Virus record (IMG/VR): IMGVR_UViG_3300035564_000042
Coordinates: 1 to 41,420 of that record
DNA: 41,420 nt
DNA from: a virus
Strand: one strand, 5' to 3'
The notes beneath the pieces were generated by a model. It was given only the letters and a program-made list of their open reading frames with translations. It had not been told where the DNA came from and ran no database searches. Every line of letters starts with the position of its first letter. Position 1 is the first letter of the stretch. Made by a program: the position numbers and the translations under genes. Of this stretch, positions 7,689 to 16,241 are shown one piece after another.

Positions 7689-7850
7689 ATGCCCGCCTGG
7701 ATGATCCGCCTCATTCTCTCGACGGTGATCCGAATCCTCGGCGCGATGCTGAAGCGGTATGAAAACCTCACTCCAGAGCAGAAGGCGACAGTGAAAAAGC
7801 AATGGAGCGACAACATTGTCCTTGAAAGGCCCGTAAACACGGATAGGTGA
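7689..7850 (+). CDS. Small amphipathic/membrane protein of lysis region
   Basis: 53 aa. N-terminal hydrophobic, slightly basic helix (WMIRLILSTVIRILGAMLK) and a charged helical tail (LTPEQKATVKKQW). Start one base after the previous stop. Could be a second holin component or membrane-associated regulator; no motif decides. Confidence 0.5.
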   Translation: MPAWMIRLILSTVIRILGAMLKRYENLTPEQKATVKKQWSDNIVLERPVNTDR

Positions 7851-7854
7851 CGAG

Positions 7855-8367
7855 ATGTCTGACATCAACTACCCACTCGAATATTGGAAAGAGTTCCCCG
7901 GACCATTCCCGCAACTGTGTTTTGTGGATAATGCCTTCGGGGGTTTTTCTCTGCTCGTCAAAAAGAAGACCCACGGCCCTTATGGGCATTTCATGTACCT
8001 GATCGGCAAGAATCGGCTCGCTTCTCAGTGGTGGTATTTCCAGTTGCAGAAGCTCGATCAGTATGAAGGGGATTATATCAAGTTTGTCGATATTCCGGCG
8101 TGGACGGATGGGCAACGGACGGAGATGTTGAGGGCGATCAATGCAGATCTTGATCTTCCCTGGTACAGGACGCTCTATGACATACCGGGCGTGATCGGGG
8201 AGTGGTTTGGCTGGAATTGGTGCAACCTGCCGGGGTTCGATTTCTGCTCAGAGCGGGGGAAGTACATCCCCGGCTATGACCTGAAACACCCGTCACCTGT
8301 GGAGCTCGACCAGTGGACCCGGACCCACGGTGGATCGGTCACGGGCCGGTATAATCCGGGGGAGTGA
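7855..8367 (+). CDS. Papain-like (permuted NlpC/P60, YiiX-type) hydrolase
   Basis: 170 aa. The order of possible catalytic residues fits the circularly permuted NlpC/P60 group: a His in YGHFMYLIG (about residue 45) comes before the Cys in FDFCSERGKY (about 130), and the C-terminal HPSPVELDQW resembles the conserved SP-x-DL block of YiiX/YaeF proteins. In that group Cys and His form the active site, cutting amide bonds in peptidoglycan or lipids. Position between lysis genes and head-tail connectors allows either a lytic or a virion role. Assignment is by motif pattern only. Confidence 0.55.
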   Translation: MSDINYPLEYWKEFPGPFPQLCFVDNAFGGFSLLVKKKTHGPYGHFMYLIGKNRLASQWWYFQLQKLDQYEGDYIKFVDIPAWTDGQRTEMLRAINADLDLPWYRTLYDIPGVIGEWFGWNWCNLPGFDFCSERGKYIPGYDLKHPSPVELDQWTRTHGGSVTGRYNPGE

Positions 8368-8375
8368 GGAATGAT

Positions 8376-9329
8376 ATGCAACTGAAACTTTATTCACCGC
8401 CCGCAATCGAGCCTGTCAGCCTGCAGGACATGAAGGATCACCTCTTTCTGAGCTCAGGGGCCTTTATTGACAATCTCTCCCCTTCACAGTCCATCGTTCC
8501 CGGTTCTCATGCCACCACAACCGGATATGGCCTGAAGGGGACCGGCGTTTCAGTCCTTGGATATCAGGCCGTCGTGGTCCTCGATTCAGGGACAAATCAG
8601 GCGACGGGGACGCATGACTGTAAGATTCAGGAATCGGATGATGACGTTGACGCCCATTATACCGACTGGACCGACGGCGCCTTCACCCAGGTGACGACGG
8701 CCAACGACAATGCAATCCAGAAGATCGCCTACACAGGCGCGAAGCAATATATCCGGGTCATCTCCAAGGTTCTCTTAGCCGCTTGTGAGTTCGGGGTTCA
8801 GATCACAAAGTATGCCAGCGATGCGACTGAGGACGCACTCCTCGCGGCCCTGATCACGGCGGCTCGACAACAGGCGGAGGCGATCACGCGGCGTCAGCTC
8901 ATCACGGCTACCTGGGATGCCTTCCATGATGAATTTCCGGACAAGGATTTCATTCCTCTTCCCTTCGGGAACTTGCAGAGCGTGACGTCCGTTGTCTATA
9001 CCGACAGTGACGGGACGGCGCATACCATGACGGTCACGACGGACTATCTTGTGGACGATGATTCGGATCCGGGACGGATTGTCCTCCCTTATGGCGTCTC
9101 CTGGCCATCGTTCACGGCGTATCCAGTCAATCCGATTGCCATCCGATTTGTCTGCGGGTATGGAGCGGCGGCGGCGAATGTCCCGAGGGGGGTCGTGACG
9201 GCGATCAAGATGATTTGCGAGGATCTTTATAATCGCCGCTCAGCCACTGATACCCAGCAGGCGGGGAACGTGACGGAAAATAAGGCGGTCATGGCGCTTT
9301 TGTGGCCATTTAGACTTTGGGAGTTCTGA
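8376..9329 (+). CDS. Head-tail connector (adaptor), gp6/phiE125 gp8-like, with inserted domain
   Basis: 317 aa against roughly 100-200 for this adaptor family. The start, LYSPPAIEPVSLQDMKDHL (4-22), and the block from about 140, DALLAALITAARQQAEAITR then LITATWDAF, are the usual adaptor pattern: helices that dock on the portal ring. Between them about 110 residues (28-138) of beta-rich sequence appear as an extra domain. ATG 8376 chosen over GTG 8364 because GGGGGAGTGAGG precedes it. The stop overlaps the next ATG. Acts in the capsid neck between portal and tail. Confidence 0.75.
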   Translation: MQLKLYSPPAIEPVSLQDMKDHLFLSSGAFIDNLSPSQSIVPGSHATTTGYGLKGTGVSVLGYQAVVVLDSGTNQATGTHDCKIQESDDDVDAHYTDWTDGAFTQVTTANDNAIQKIAYTGAKQYIRVISKVLLAACEFGVQITKYASDATEDALLAALITAARQQAEAITRRQLITATWDAFHDEFPDKDFIPLPFGNLQSVTSVVYTDSDGTAHTMTVTTDYLVDDDSDPGRIVLPYGVSWPSFTAYPVNPIAIRFVCGYGAAAANVPRGVVTAIKMICEDLYNRRSATDTQQAGNVTENKAVMALLWPFRLWEF

Positions 9330-9670
9330 TGCAATCAGGAGACCTTCGCCACAGATTCACATGGGAGATGAAGTCGAGCCGAACGCCGGACGGTGGGGGT
9401 GGGGAAAATGTTACTTGGATCCCTGTTCCTGGCTGCACGAATCTCGCTGCATCGAAATGGCCGGTTAAGGGGAATGAGGCCTTCGAAGGCGGACGGACCG
9501 TTGCGATTGCCGATTACCGTATCCGGATTCGCTACCGCCGCGTTTTCAAATCCACATGGCGCGGCCATGATCTTTTTACCGGGGCATATGTGAATATCGT
9601 AAGCAAACCGCTGGATTTGAATGATGACCACAAATGGCTAGAGTTCATGGTGAAAGAGGTATCCGCATGA
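9329..9670 (+). CDS. Head-tail joining / head-closure protein
   Basis: 113 aa, beginning MQSGDLRHRFTWEMKSSRTP, the typical opening of the SPP1 gp16/lambda FII-like head-closure family (Phage_H_T_join), followed by a small beta-barrel with YRIRIRYRRVF and KWLEFMVKEV. Length is normal. It closes the head after packaging and gives the interface for the tail. It lies in the canonical place between adaptor and tail terminator, overlapping both. Confidence 0.75.
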   Translation: MQSGDLRHRFTWEMKSSRTPDGGGGENVTWIPVPGCTNLAASKWPVKGNEAFEGGRTVAIADYRIRIRYRRVFKSTWRGHDLFTGAYVNIVSKPLDLNDDHKWLEFMVKEVSA

Positions 9671-10110
9671 CCAAAGCCGAGCGCGTCGGACTCATGACCC
9701 TTTTTAATGCCCTTATCGCAGGGGTCCATAATGCTTTTTGGCTCGATATAAACGGGCGTCTCTTTTTCAAAAAGGCCCCTTCAGGGATCAGCCTTGCGGA
9801 CGGCCCCTATGCAATCTTTTTCAGCATATCGGATGTCAATGATGACACTTTTACCGAGGAGATCCGAGACGATTATATCCAATTTTCCCTTTTTTCCGGG
9901 GAATCGAGTGACGACAAGATCCTCGACATGGATGAACATCTTACCGCCCTCTTGAACGGGAAATCCTATACCATCACAGGCGCACAGGTGACTATACTGA
10001 GGCAGCAAGGGAACGGTCCAAATGCTGTATCGGAGACGACAGAGATGGGGACCGAAGAATATAGCCAAACGGATATAGACTATAAATTTTCAATTCAACC
10101 AACTTTGTGA
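9667..10110 (+). CDS. Tail terminator protein
   Basis: 147 aa, alpha/beta, beginning MTKAERVGLMTLFNALIAG, then a beta-meander with PYAIFFSIS and YIQFSLFSGESSDDKILDMDEHLTALL, like the DUF3168/lambda gpU fold. It ends with YKFSIQPTL. Its position between head closure and major tail protein is the usual one for the protein that caps the tail tube. Start ATG overlaps the previous stop. Confidence 0.7.
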   Translation: MTKAERVGLMTLFNALIAGVHNAFWLDINGRLFFKKAPSGISLADGPYAIFFSISDVNDDTFTEEIRDDYIQFSLFSGESSDDKILDMDEHLTALLNGKSYTITGAQVTILRQQGNGPNAVSETTEMGTEEYSQTDIDYKFSIQPTL

Positions 10111-10122
10111 GGAGGCAATACC

Positions 10123-10854
10123 ATGGCAGTCAATCGACAGTTAGGTGTCAATGCGGCAATCGTCCTGAAGTTCGGAACAGTGGATCAGGCCACGGTCAAA
10201 GGACTTAATCAGTTAACTCTCCCGGCTCTGACGAGATCGAAAATCAAGTCCGAAGAGTTTGGGGTTGACTTCGCCGTCAACGACGTGGGCGGTGGAGAGC
10301 ATGGGGACATTTCCTATGGTGGGAATGCGGTCTTCGGCGACACGAAGGGGCAGGACCAGCTGAAGGCATATCTGAAGGCCAACACGAAATTTACCGATGC
10401 CCGCGTTTATATCGATACCGTGGCCGGGCATTTCCTGGCGCCGGATCTGGCCAATGATACCGCAGCCGGATTTCAGGTGATCGCACATACGCCGGGTTCG
10501 GTCAATAAAAACGGAACCTTCCCGTTTACCGGGGCCTGGTCCGTCAATGGCCTGTATGCCATATTTACCGTGCATCGTCCCGACGTCGCCACGCCGAAAC
10601 TCGCATTCGTCATTTCGGCTACTCCCCTGACGGTCGGCGGAACCATTACGGATTCCACGAGCCAATTCGTGATCAATGGATTCGTTGCGGGCCAGACCTT
10701 GATCGTCGAGGGGTCGACCTCCTGTAATGGAGTCTATAAAATCAAGACAGTCGCCGCCGGTACGCTTACCCTTGAGGTTTTGGGAACCGGGAACGGTACG
10801 CTGACGACGGAAGCGGCCCTTGCAACGACTGTTCTGCATGCAGGGATCTTATAA
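10123..10854 (+). CDS. Major tail (tube) protein
   Basis: 243 aa, with a strong ribosome site (GTGAGGAGGC). The N-terminal 160 aa are a beta-sandwich consistent with tube proteins (VLKFGTVDQATVKGLNQL, then GDISYGGNAVF). The last 80 aa (VGGTITDSTSQFVINGF to the end) look like an added Ig-like or beta domain that would project from the tube. It sits between the tail terminator and the frameshifted chaperone genes, which is diagnostic for the tube gene in siphoviruses. Confidence 0.75.
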   Translation: MAVNRQLGVNAAIVLKFGTVDQATVKGLNQLTLPALTRSKIKSEEFGVDFAVNDVGGGEHGDISYGGNAVFGDTKGQDQLKAYLKANTKFTDARVYIDTVAGHFLAPDLANDTAAGFQVIAHTPGSVNKNGTFPFTGAWSVNGLYAIFTVHRPDVATPKLAFVISATPLTVGGTITDSTSQFVINGFVAGQTLIVEGSTSCNGVYKIKTVAAGTLTLEVLGTGNGTLTTEAALATTVLHAGIL

Positions 10855-10892
10855 CCGGCCATCGGCCAGAAAGCGAGAGCATTGGGTGATTT

Positions 10893-11336
10893 ATGATCGT
10901 TGATCTTTCCGACAAAGATGTAGCGGGGAAGTTTGAATTAAAGGGCGGAGGGAAAGTCCACCTCCGCCTCCGGAACGAGAAGGACGAAAGGGAGATCCTG
11001 GCCGCCTGCAGGACGGTCACGGCTGAATACCCTTTCCTTGACGGTCAATACCGGCGCTTTGAAGTGGTGAAAAACGATCAGGATCTTTTCTTTGAAATGA
11101 GCATGGATCGAAATATTACCGGGTGGGATGGCCTATTCGATAAAAACAAAAAGCCGATCCCGGTAACGAAAGAGAATAAGGTTCTTCTGATGAAAGTTGC
11201 CCCCGATTTCCGGGATGCGGTGAACGCTGGCCTTGCGGCACTCAAGGAGGCGGAAACCGCTGAAGCGAAGATTGCGGAGCATGCTGAAAAAAACTCATTA
11301 CCTTTGCTGCCTGGCGAGCCTGCATCGGGCGGCTAG
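10893..11336 (+). CDS. Tail assembly chaperone, short form (gpG-like)
   Basis: 147 aa, acidic and helical after an N-terminal beta part (LKGGGKVHLRLRNEKDE). It lies between the tube gene and the tape measure, the place of lambda G. Its 3' end carries the slippery heptamer A AAA AAC at 11288-11294, with AAA AAC in the zero frame, which would send a fraction of ribosomes into the -1 frame and make the long form. Ribosomes that do not shift read HAEKNSLPLLPGEPASGG and stop. Confidence 0.75.
   Translation: MIVDLSDKDVAGKFELKGGGKVHLRLRNEKDEREILAACRTVTAEYPFLDGQYRRFEVVKNDQDLFFEMSMDRNITGWDGLFDKNKKPIPVTKENKVLLMKVAPDFRDAVNAGLAALKEAETAEAKIAEHAEKNSLPLLPGEPASGG
11288..11294 (+). promoter_or_regulatory. 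-1 programmed frameshift site (A AAA AAC)
   Basis: Zero-frame codons are GAA AAA AAC at 11286-11294, so the heptamer X XXY YYZ is in register. The -1 frame is open from 11288 to the stop at 11690-11692, past the zero-frame stop at 11336. This is the lambda G-GT arrangement. Confidence 0.85.
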
Positions 11337-11692
11337 GGTGTGCGGATTGCAGGGACGCATATGAGGCGCAGAGCACGCCGCTTCCCTTTGAGAAGGAAGT
11401 AAAGCAGGTTGACCCGCCTTGCGATACCTGCCGGCCGGATCTTGATCGGGTCAATATTCCCCCGATTCAGGTCTTTGACAGATGTTGCGACGAGTGGATG
11501 ACAGCGGGGTCTGATGGGAGCAGGATCGCGATTTCAGGCCCATCGATCGAGGCGGCAATGACTGTATCGGGGATCGACGGCAAGCGGGAGCGGGCGGTGA
11601 TGTTCGACAAGGTGAAGCTGATTAGCCGGGTCATCGTCGGGGAGTGGCAGAAAGAACAGGGGAAGATGCGGAGCAAGGGCGATGAGGGTTAG
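11294..11692 (+). CDS. -1 frame extension of tail assembly chaperone (gpGT-like)
   Basis: About 132 codons in the -1 frame, expressed as a fusion to the first 134 residues of the upstream chaperone (total about 266 aa). It has no convincing start of its own until 11498, well inside the open frame. The extension carries two CxxC pairs (CADC and CDTC, about 35 residues apart), so it may bind zinc, then a helical end (VKLISRVIVGEWQKEQ). In lambda the T part binds the tape measure while G coats it. The last 11 bases overlap the next gene. Confidence 0.75.
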   Translation, partial: LITFAAWRACIGRLGCADCRDAYEAQSTPLPFEKEVKQVDPPCDTCRPDLDRVNIPPIQVFDRCCDEWMTAGSDGSRIAISGPSIEAAMTVSGIDGKRERAVMFDKVKLISRVIVGEWQKEQGKMRSKGDEG

Positions 11693-12053
11693 CAACTGGC
11701 GGCCTCAGAAATTTGACGGGGAAATCATTACGGCAAGTATGGACCGCCTTGAGCGGGCCGCCGAAGTGATCGCCGAAGGGGCTCGGCAGCGTGTCCCCGT
11801 CGGCGTGAATGTCCCGAAGGGGAAAGGTAAATGGTCCGGTCGGGATGCCGGAACCTTAAAGAGATCAATCCGGGTTGTGCGCCTGCATGGAGATACGCGG
11901 CGGAACATTCGGATATATGCCGGTTCAAAGATCGCATTTTACGCCCGCTTTGTTGAATACGGAACCATAAAGATGTCGGCGCGGCCTTTCTTACGGCCCG
12001 CTCTGAATGCAAGCAAAAGTACAATTCAAAGTATTTTGAGGGATGGTGGTTGA
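11682..12053 (+). CDS. HK97 gp10-like tail-completion/neck protein
   Basis: 123 aa. It shows the HK97-gp10/phage_HK97_gp10_k pattern: an N-terminal helix, then GARQRVPVGVN, a segment with TLKRSIRV, and the end block YARFVEYGTIKMSARPFLRPAL, the clearest family mark. These proteins usually sit between the head-closure and tail-terminator genes; here it lies after the chaperone pair and just before the tape measure, an uncommon order. Likely acts in neck or tail completion. Confidence 0.7.
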   Translation: MRVSNWRPQKFDGEIITASMDRLERAAEVIAEGARQRVPVGVNVPKGKGKWSGRDAGTLKRSIRVVRLHGDTRRNIRIYAGSKIAFYARFVEYGTIKMSARPFLRPALNASKSTIQSILRDGG

Positions 12054-15000
12054 TATGCCGGGCGGATCAGTCGGAACCATCTATGCGGAACTCGATCTCG
12101 ATGCAAGTCGTTATACGGCGGGCCAACAGAGGCTACTGCAGGATGCGACGTCTACCACTACCAATATCGAGCAGAACTTCAAAAACCTCGGAATAAAGTC
12201 TGCCGCCGAAATGGATCTCATGCGGGCGAAGGTCACAAATTCGTTCGACATGATTGCCAACAGCTCAAAGGCCTCGGCTCAAGACATCATCCGTGCCGAA
12301 GAGGCGAAGAATACCAAAATCCAAGCCCTCAACGAACAGCAGTTCGGGAAACAAACCGACTTTCTTGATTCCATGAAAAGCAACTGGATTGCCGTTTCCA
12401 TTGTTGCCACGGCCGCCCTGCTCGCCATCGAAAAGGCCTGGGATAAGGCAATGATGGGTGCAAAATATCAAGAGCAGAAGGGCATTCTTGATAACCTTTC
12501 CCGGACATACGGGACGACTGCCACTGACATCGTAGACGCGATGGAGAGGGCGAGTACCGGCCTCGTTGCAAAAGCAGACCTCATGCAGACCGCACTTGGG
12601 GGAATTGCCAGAGGGCTGAAACCGGATGATCTTACCGCCCTTGCCGGTGCAGCGGAAATTCTCGGTAAGGCCGCCGGGGTAGATGCGACCTCCGCCCTAC
12701 GGGACCTCACCGAAGCAATGGAGACCGGACGCACAAAAGCCCTCAAACCTTACCTCGGGACATCTCTTGACCTCGCCACCGCCTTTGATGGACTCGATAC
12801 CAAGATGACTGTGGCCGAAAAGTCTCAGGCCATGCTGTCTCTGACAGTGATGAAGGCGGCGGAATTGCAGAGCCAGTTTACGAAAGAGGTTGACGATTCC
12901 GCCGATAAGATGGAGCGAATTGAAGTAAAGTTCAAAAATGCTACCCTTGCCTCGGCGAATTTCTTCAAGAGTTTGGTGGTCGGCATTATCGATGCTCCCG
13001 GCAAGTTTGCGGATATGGCGTCGAATGTTGATTTGCTCACCGGCGCGACAATAAAGGCGGCCGGGGCAACGCAGGGCTATAATATTGATATCGACAACGA
13101 GTTTGCGGCGCATAAAAAGATCGAAGAGATTCTGACGAATGGGAAAATAATCGAGGCCGAGAAGGCGAAGCAAGCGGCCCTCAGGGCCACTGTTCAGGCC
13201 CGCGAGGATGCAAAAAAGGCGGCGGAAGCTCAGGCGAAGGCCGAAGCCGAGGCTGAAAAAACGATCTATGAATTGACTCGTTCCCGTATCGATCAGGCCG
13301 ATAAGGCTGAAATTGAATCACTTGCCAACTTCAAGAAATTCCTTGCAGAAAGGGTCAAGGAAGAAGAGGCGGTGGAGAAAATCATCTATGAGTTGACGCT
13401 TTCCCGAATCCTGCAATCCGAAAAAGCAGATGCCGATTCAGCCGACGCCTTCAAGAAAGCCGAAGAAGATAAAATTAAGGCCGCCGCAAAACTCGCCGAA
13501 CAGCTCCCGCAGATGTACCGGGATGTTTACAAAGACATCCGAGAGTATGCGAAGGACTCCTATGACGCTGAAACAAGACTGATCGATCTTCAGGCAGATA
13601 AGTATAAAAAGGCCGGGATGGATCAGGTTGTCATTGCGAAATGGGTTGCCGATCAGCAAGAAAAAGCCTGGATAAAGATGGGCAAATCCGGCGACGACTT
13701 CTTTGAGGGTATCAAAGCCGGGTATGCGGAATCCCAGCGCGACGCAAAAACATGGGGCGAAACCGGATATGATGTCTTCAAGAAATTCAGCGAGGAGTCC
13801 GCAACGGCGGTCTCGACAGTTCTGTTCGACGCCATAAAGGGGAATGCGACCGACTTTTCGACGGTGTGGCAGACCTTCTCGAATGGGTTATTAAAGACGT
13901 TTACCGACGACCTTGGGCAAATGGTCGTTGCCGCCGTCGAGAAAAAGATCGTTCTTGAGTTCTCCGCAAAATGGACCGACACGGCGCTTTCCGTCATAAA
14001 CTTTATCCTCAATTGGACCGGTTATGGAACAAATACGCTAGGGGGGACTGGTTCTTCTCCTGGGTATAGCATCGGAATGGACCCCGACCCAGGCGGTGCC
14101 TCCGGTTATGCCGAGGGCGGGGCCATCCCGGGCGGAAAGCCAGTATGGGTTGGTGAAAAAGGGCCGGAACTCCTCTTCCCGACAGGTCCTGGTTATGTAA
14201 TGGAGCACGGCCAATCGATGGCCTATGCGGCCCGCAATGGCGGTCTTTATCGCGGTTATGCCGAGGGCGGCGTCCTCAGTGATCTTGAGGAAGGTAATTA
14301 TCTCATGTCGCTCGGTTGGGTTCTCGGCGGCCCCGGCGGAACCGGCTGGGTTGATCCGACCGGGACGGCAAAAATGCCTGACCCCTATATGACTCAATGG
14401 GGGCTGGTGATGCCGCATATGGACGCACCCTATGCGATGAGTGGTGAAGGAGGCGGTGCCGATGTAAATCAGTTGGCCTTGAGGCCGGGGCCTGGGTATA
14501 TCTCACATTCCGGCGGATGGTTTAGCGTCATTCCCTGGTGGGCGAGCCTATTGGATACGGGTTTGTCGATTGCCAGTCCGGCCTTTCGCATGTTCAGCGG
14601 GGCGGCGAAGTTTGGTGTCGGAGCACTCGATTTGATAACCGGATCGAATGACAAGAACACAGCATATGCAATGATGGCACTCGGTGCACTTCAGGGATAC
14701 AGTGGTTATAGTAATCTTGGACAGGGAGCTGGTGGTGCAGCGGCGGGCTATTCAGCGACAAATGCTGCCATTATTGCAGGTGCGAAATACGGAATCGGCT
14801 ATCTTTTGAATCAATTATTCGGAAAAGGTGGCGGGCTGCAAATCGGCTTTGAAGGGATGAATGACAGTGGTCTGATGGCCGCACTTAGCGCAGGCATGGC
14901 CGACATCGCCCCGAAGTCAAACAGCTTCGCCTTCTCCGCGAGGAACGGCCTCGACTATGTACCGTATGACAATATGCCAGTCATAACGCATAAGCGTGAG

Positions 15001-15174
15001 GCAATCCTTGACGAGACTGATGCAGACGAATGGAGGGCAAATAAGAGAAACAGAGGCGGAAACACACTTCATTTCCACTTTCCGAATGCTCTCGTGGTTG
15101 ACAAGGGGGCCGTCAATGACTTGGCCGAACTCATTTATCCTCGGCTAAAAAAGCTTGAAGCATGGGGGCACTGA
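12043..15174 (+). CDS. Tail tape measure protein
   Basis: 1043 aa, the largest protein in the window. N-terminal domain about 1-110, then a hydrophobic segment near 115-130 (WIAVSIVATAALLAIEKAW). A helical region at 130-560 includes Ala/Lys/Glu-rich coiled coil with two tandem copies of a motif beginning IYELTxSRI (about residues 407 and 447). The Gly-rich C-terminal half holds two YAEGG motifs with KPVWVGEKGPELLFPTG between them, typical of tape-measure C-termini. ATG 12043 opens the frame; ATG 12055 (MPGGSVGTIYAEL) has better ribosome-site spacing and may be the true start. It sets tail length and helps DNA entry. Confidence 0.9.
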   Translation: MVVDMPGGSVGTIYAELDLDASRYTAGQQRLLQDATSTTTNIEQNFKNLGIKSAAEMDLMRAKVTNSFDMIANSSKASAQDIIRAEEAKNTKIQALNEQQFGKQTDFLDSMKSNWIAVSIVATAALLAIEKAWDKAMMGAKYQEQKGILDNLSRTYGTTATDIVDAMERASTGLVAKADLMQTALGGIARGLKPDDLTALAGAAEILGKAAGVDATSALRDLTEAMETGRTKALKPYLGTSLDLATAFDGLDTKMTVAEKSQAMLSLTVMKAAELQSQFTKEVDDSADKMERIEVKFKNATLASANFFKSLVVGIIDAPGKFADMASNVDLLTGATIKAAGATQGYNIDIDNEFAAHKKIEEILTNGKIIEAEKAKQAALRATVQAREDAKKAAEAQAKAEAEAEKTIYELTRSRIDQADKAEIESLANFKKFLAERVKEEEAVEKIIYELTLSRILQSEKADADSADAFKKAEEDKIKAAAKLAEQLPQMYRDVYKDIREYAKDSYDAETRLIDLQADKYKKAGMDQVVIAKWVADQQEKAWIKMGKSGDDFFEGIKAGYAESQRDAKTWGETGYDVFKKFSEESATAVSTVLFDAIKGNATDFSTVWQTFSNGLLKTFTDDLGQMVVAAVEKKIVLEFSAKWTDTALSVINFILNWTGYGTNTLGGTGSSPGYSIGMDPDPGGASGYAEGGAIPGGKPVWVGEKGPELLFPTGPGYVMEHGQSMAYAARNGGLYRGYAEGGVLSDLEEGNYLMSLGWVLGGPGGTGWVDPTGTAKMPDPYMTQWGLVMPHMDAPYAMSGEGGGADVNQLALRPGPGYISHSGGWFSVIPWWASLLDTGLSIASPAFRMFSGAAKFGVGALDLITGSNDKNTAYAMMALGALQGYSGYSNLGQGAGGAAAGYSATNAAIIAGAKYGIGYLLNQLFGKGGGLQIGFEGMNDSGLMAALSAGMADIAPKSNSFAFSARNGLDYVPYDNMPVITHKREAILDETDADEWRANKRNRGGNTLHFHFPNALVVDKGAVNDLAELIYPRLKKLEAWGH

Positions 15175-16241
15175 TGGGCAAGCACCGATTTTTATATGAC
15201 AACCTGATCACCGATGAATCCATGCTCGCGGTTTCCTCCCTTCGCGCCGGGACAGTTTCATCGGCACTGAAGGAAGGTGCAGGAGCGGCAACCCTGAACC
15301 CCTCCGGCGTTTATACCGGGACAGTCGATCGGGAATATATCGTTGAGATTGAGTCTATTGCGGGCGGGGCGGAAGTCGGCCAGGCGACCTTCAGATGGTC
15401 TGACGGTTCGGGCGCATGGAACGCAACGGGTGTCACTACCAGCGCCGCCGACATAAACCTCAATTATGGCGTAAAGGTCAACTTCACAACCGGATCCGGG
15501 GCCGACTTTGTTGTCGGGGATCGGTGGTATTTCAAAGGAATCAACCTTTTCAGCGTCGGGAAAATGATCGACAGGGATCGGGATCACCGGTATCGTTCGG
15601 CCGCCCTCCAATCCCCAAATACAATCACCATCACTTTGGCATCCGCGCAAGAAATCAAGGCACTGGTCTTCTATGATCACAATCTTTCCGCAGCGGCCAC
15701 GATCACGCTCAAGGGGAATTCGGTCGATGTCTGGAGCTCCCCGCCCTTTTCTGAGGCGATCGCATGGAATGAAGGCAAGATCGTTCACTATCTTGCCACG
15801 CCGACAACCTACAAATGCTGGCAAATCCAGATCACCGATACCGGGAATCCGGACGGTTTCATTGAAATAGCAGACCTTTTCCTCGGTTCATATATGGAGC
15901 TGTCGAGGAACTATTCACAGGGATTCTCGGTGCAGACTGACTTCTTAAAGGACACAAATTCAACTCCTTACGGTATCAGGCGTCATCGTTTCTATAATAC
16001 CCAAAAGACATTCGGTTTCGATTTCAATGTCATGGTTGCGGCCGACATAACCGCCATGGAAACCCTCATTGAGTCCATTTGTAGCCGGGCCGACGGAACC
16101 TTCAAGCCGTTTTGGTTCAATAAGGATTCGGCCACTCCGGATACCTATTTGGTTGAACTGGAATCGTTGCCGGTAAAGCATCTCGGAATGACATTCTATG
16201 ATATCCCGCTTACATTCACCGAGGTTTTGACGAGTGTATAG
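15174..16241 (+). CDS. Distal tail-like protein
   Basis: 355 aa, directly after the tape measure, with the start overlapping its stop (TGATG) and GGGGG upstream. N-terminal half: beta domain with WSDGSGAWNATGV and GDRWYFKGINLF. Middle: a discoidin-like sandwich (TITITLASAQEIKALVFYDHN). The C-terminal 130 aa read like a distal-tail or baseplate-ring domain (RRHRFYNTQKTFGFDFNV, then TFKPFWFNKDS and FYDIPLTFTEVL). It probably forms the ring that joins the tube to the tip hub. Call rests on position and fold impression. Confidence 0.65.
   Translation: MGKHRFLYDNLITDESMLAVSSLRAGTVSSALKEGAGAATLNPSGVYTGTVDREYIVEIESIAGGAEVGQATFRWSDGSGAWNATGVTTSAADINLNYGVKVNFTTGSGADFVVGDRWYFKGINLFSVGKMIDRDRDHRYRSAALQSPNTITITLASAQEIKALVFYDHNLSAAATITLKGNSVDVWSSPPFSEAIAWNEGKIVHYLATPTTYKCWQIQITDTGNPDGFIEIADLFLGSYMELSRNYSQGFSVQTDFLKDTNSTPYGIRRHRFYNTQKTFGFDFNVMVAADITAMETLIESICSRADGTFKPFWFNKDSATPDTYLVELESLPVKHLGMTFYDIPLTFTEVLTSV

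Noticed and set aside
10213-10839. 208-codon minus-strand frame across the major tail gene
   Set aside because: Arg/Gly/Asp-rich product typical of antisense GC-biased codons; the plus strand gene has a strong ribosome site and the correct position.
13255-13490. Internal repeat in the tape measure as a separate mobile repeat
   Set aside because: The two IYELT.SRI copies are in frame within a coiled coil; repeats are normal in tape-measure proteins.
15258-15824. 188-codon minus-strand frame in the distal tail gene
   Set aside because: Shadow frame opposite a well-supported virion gene.
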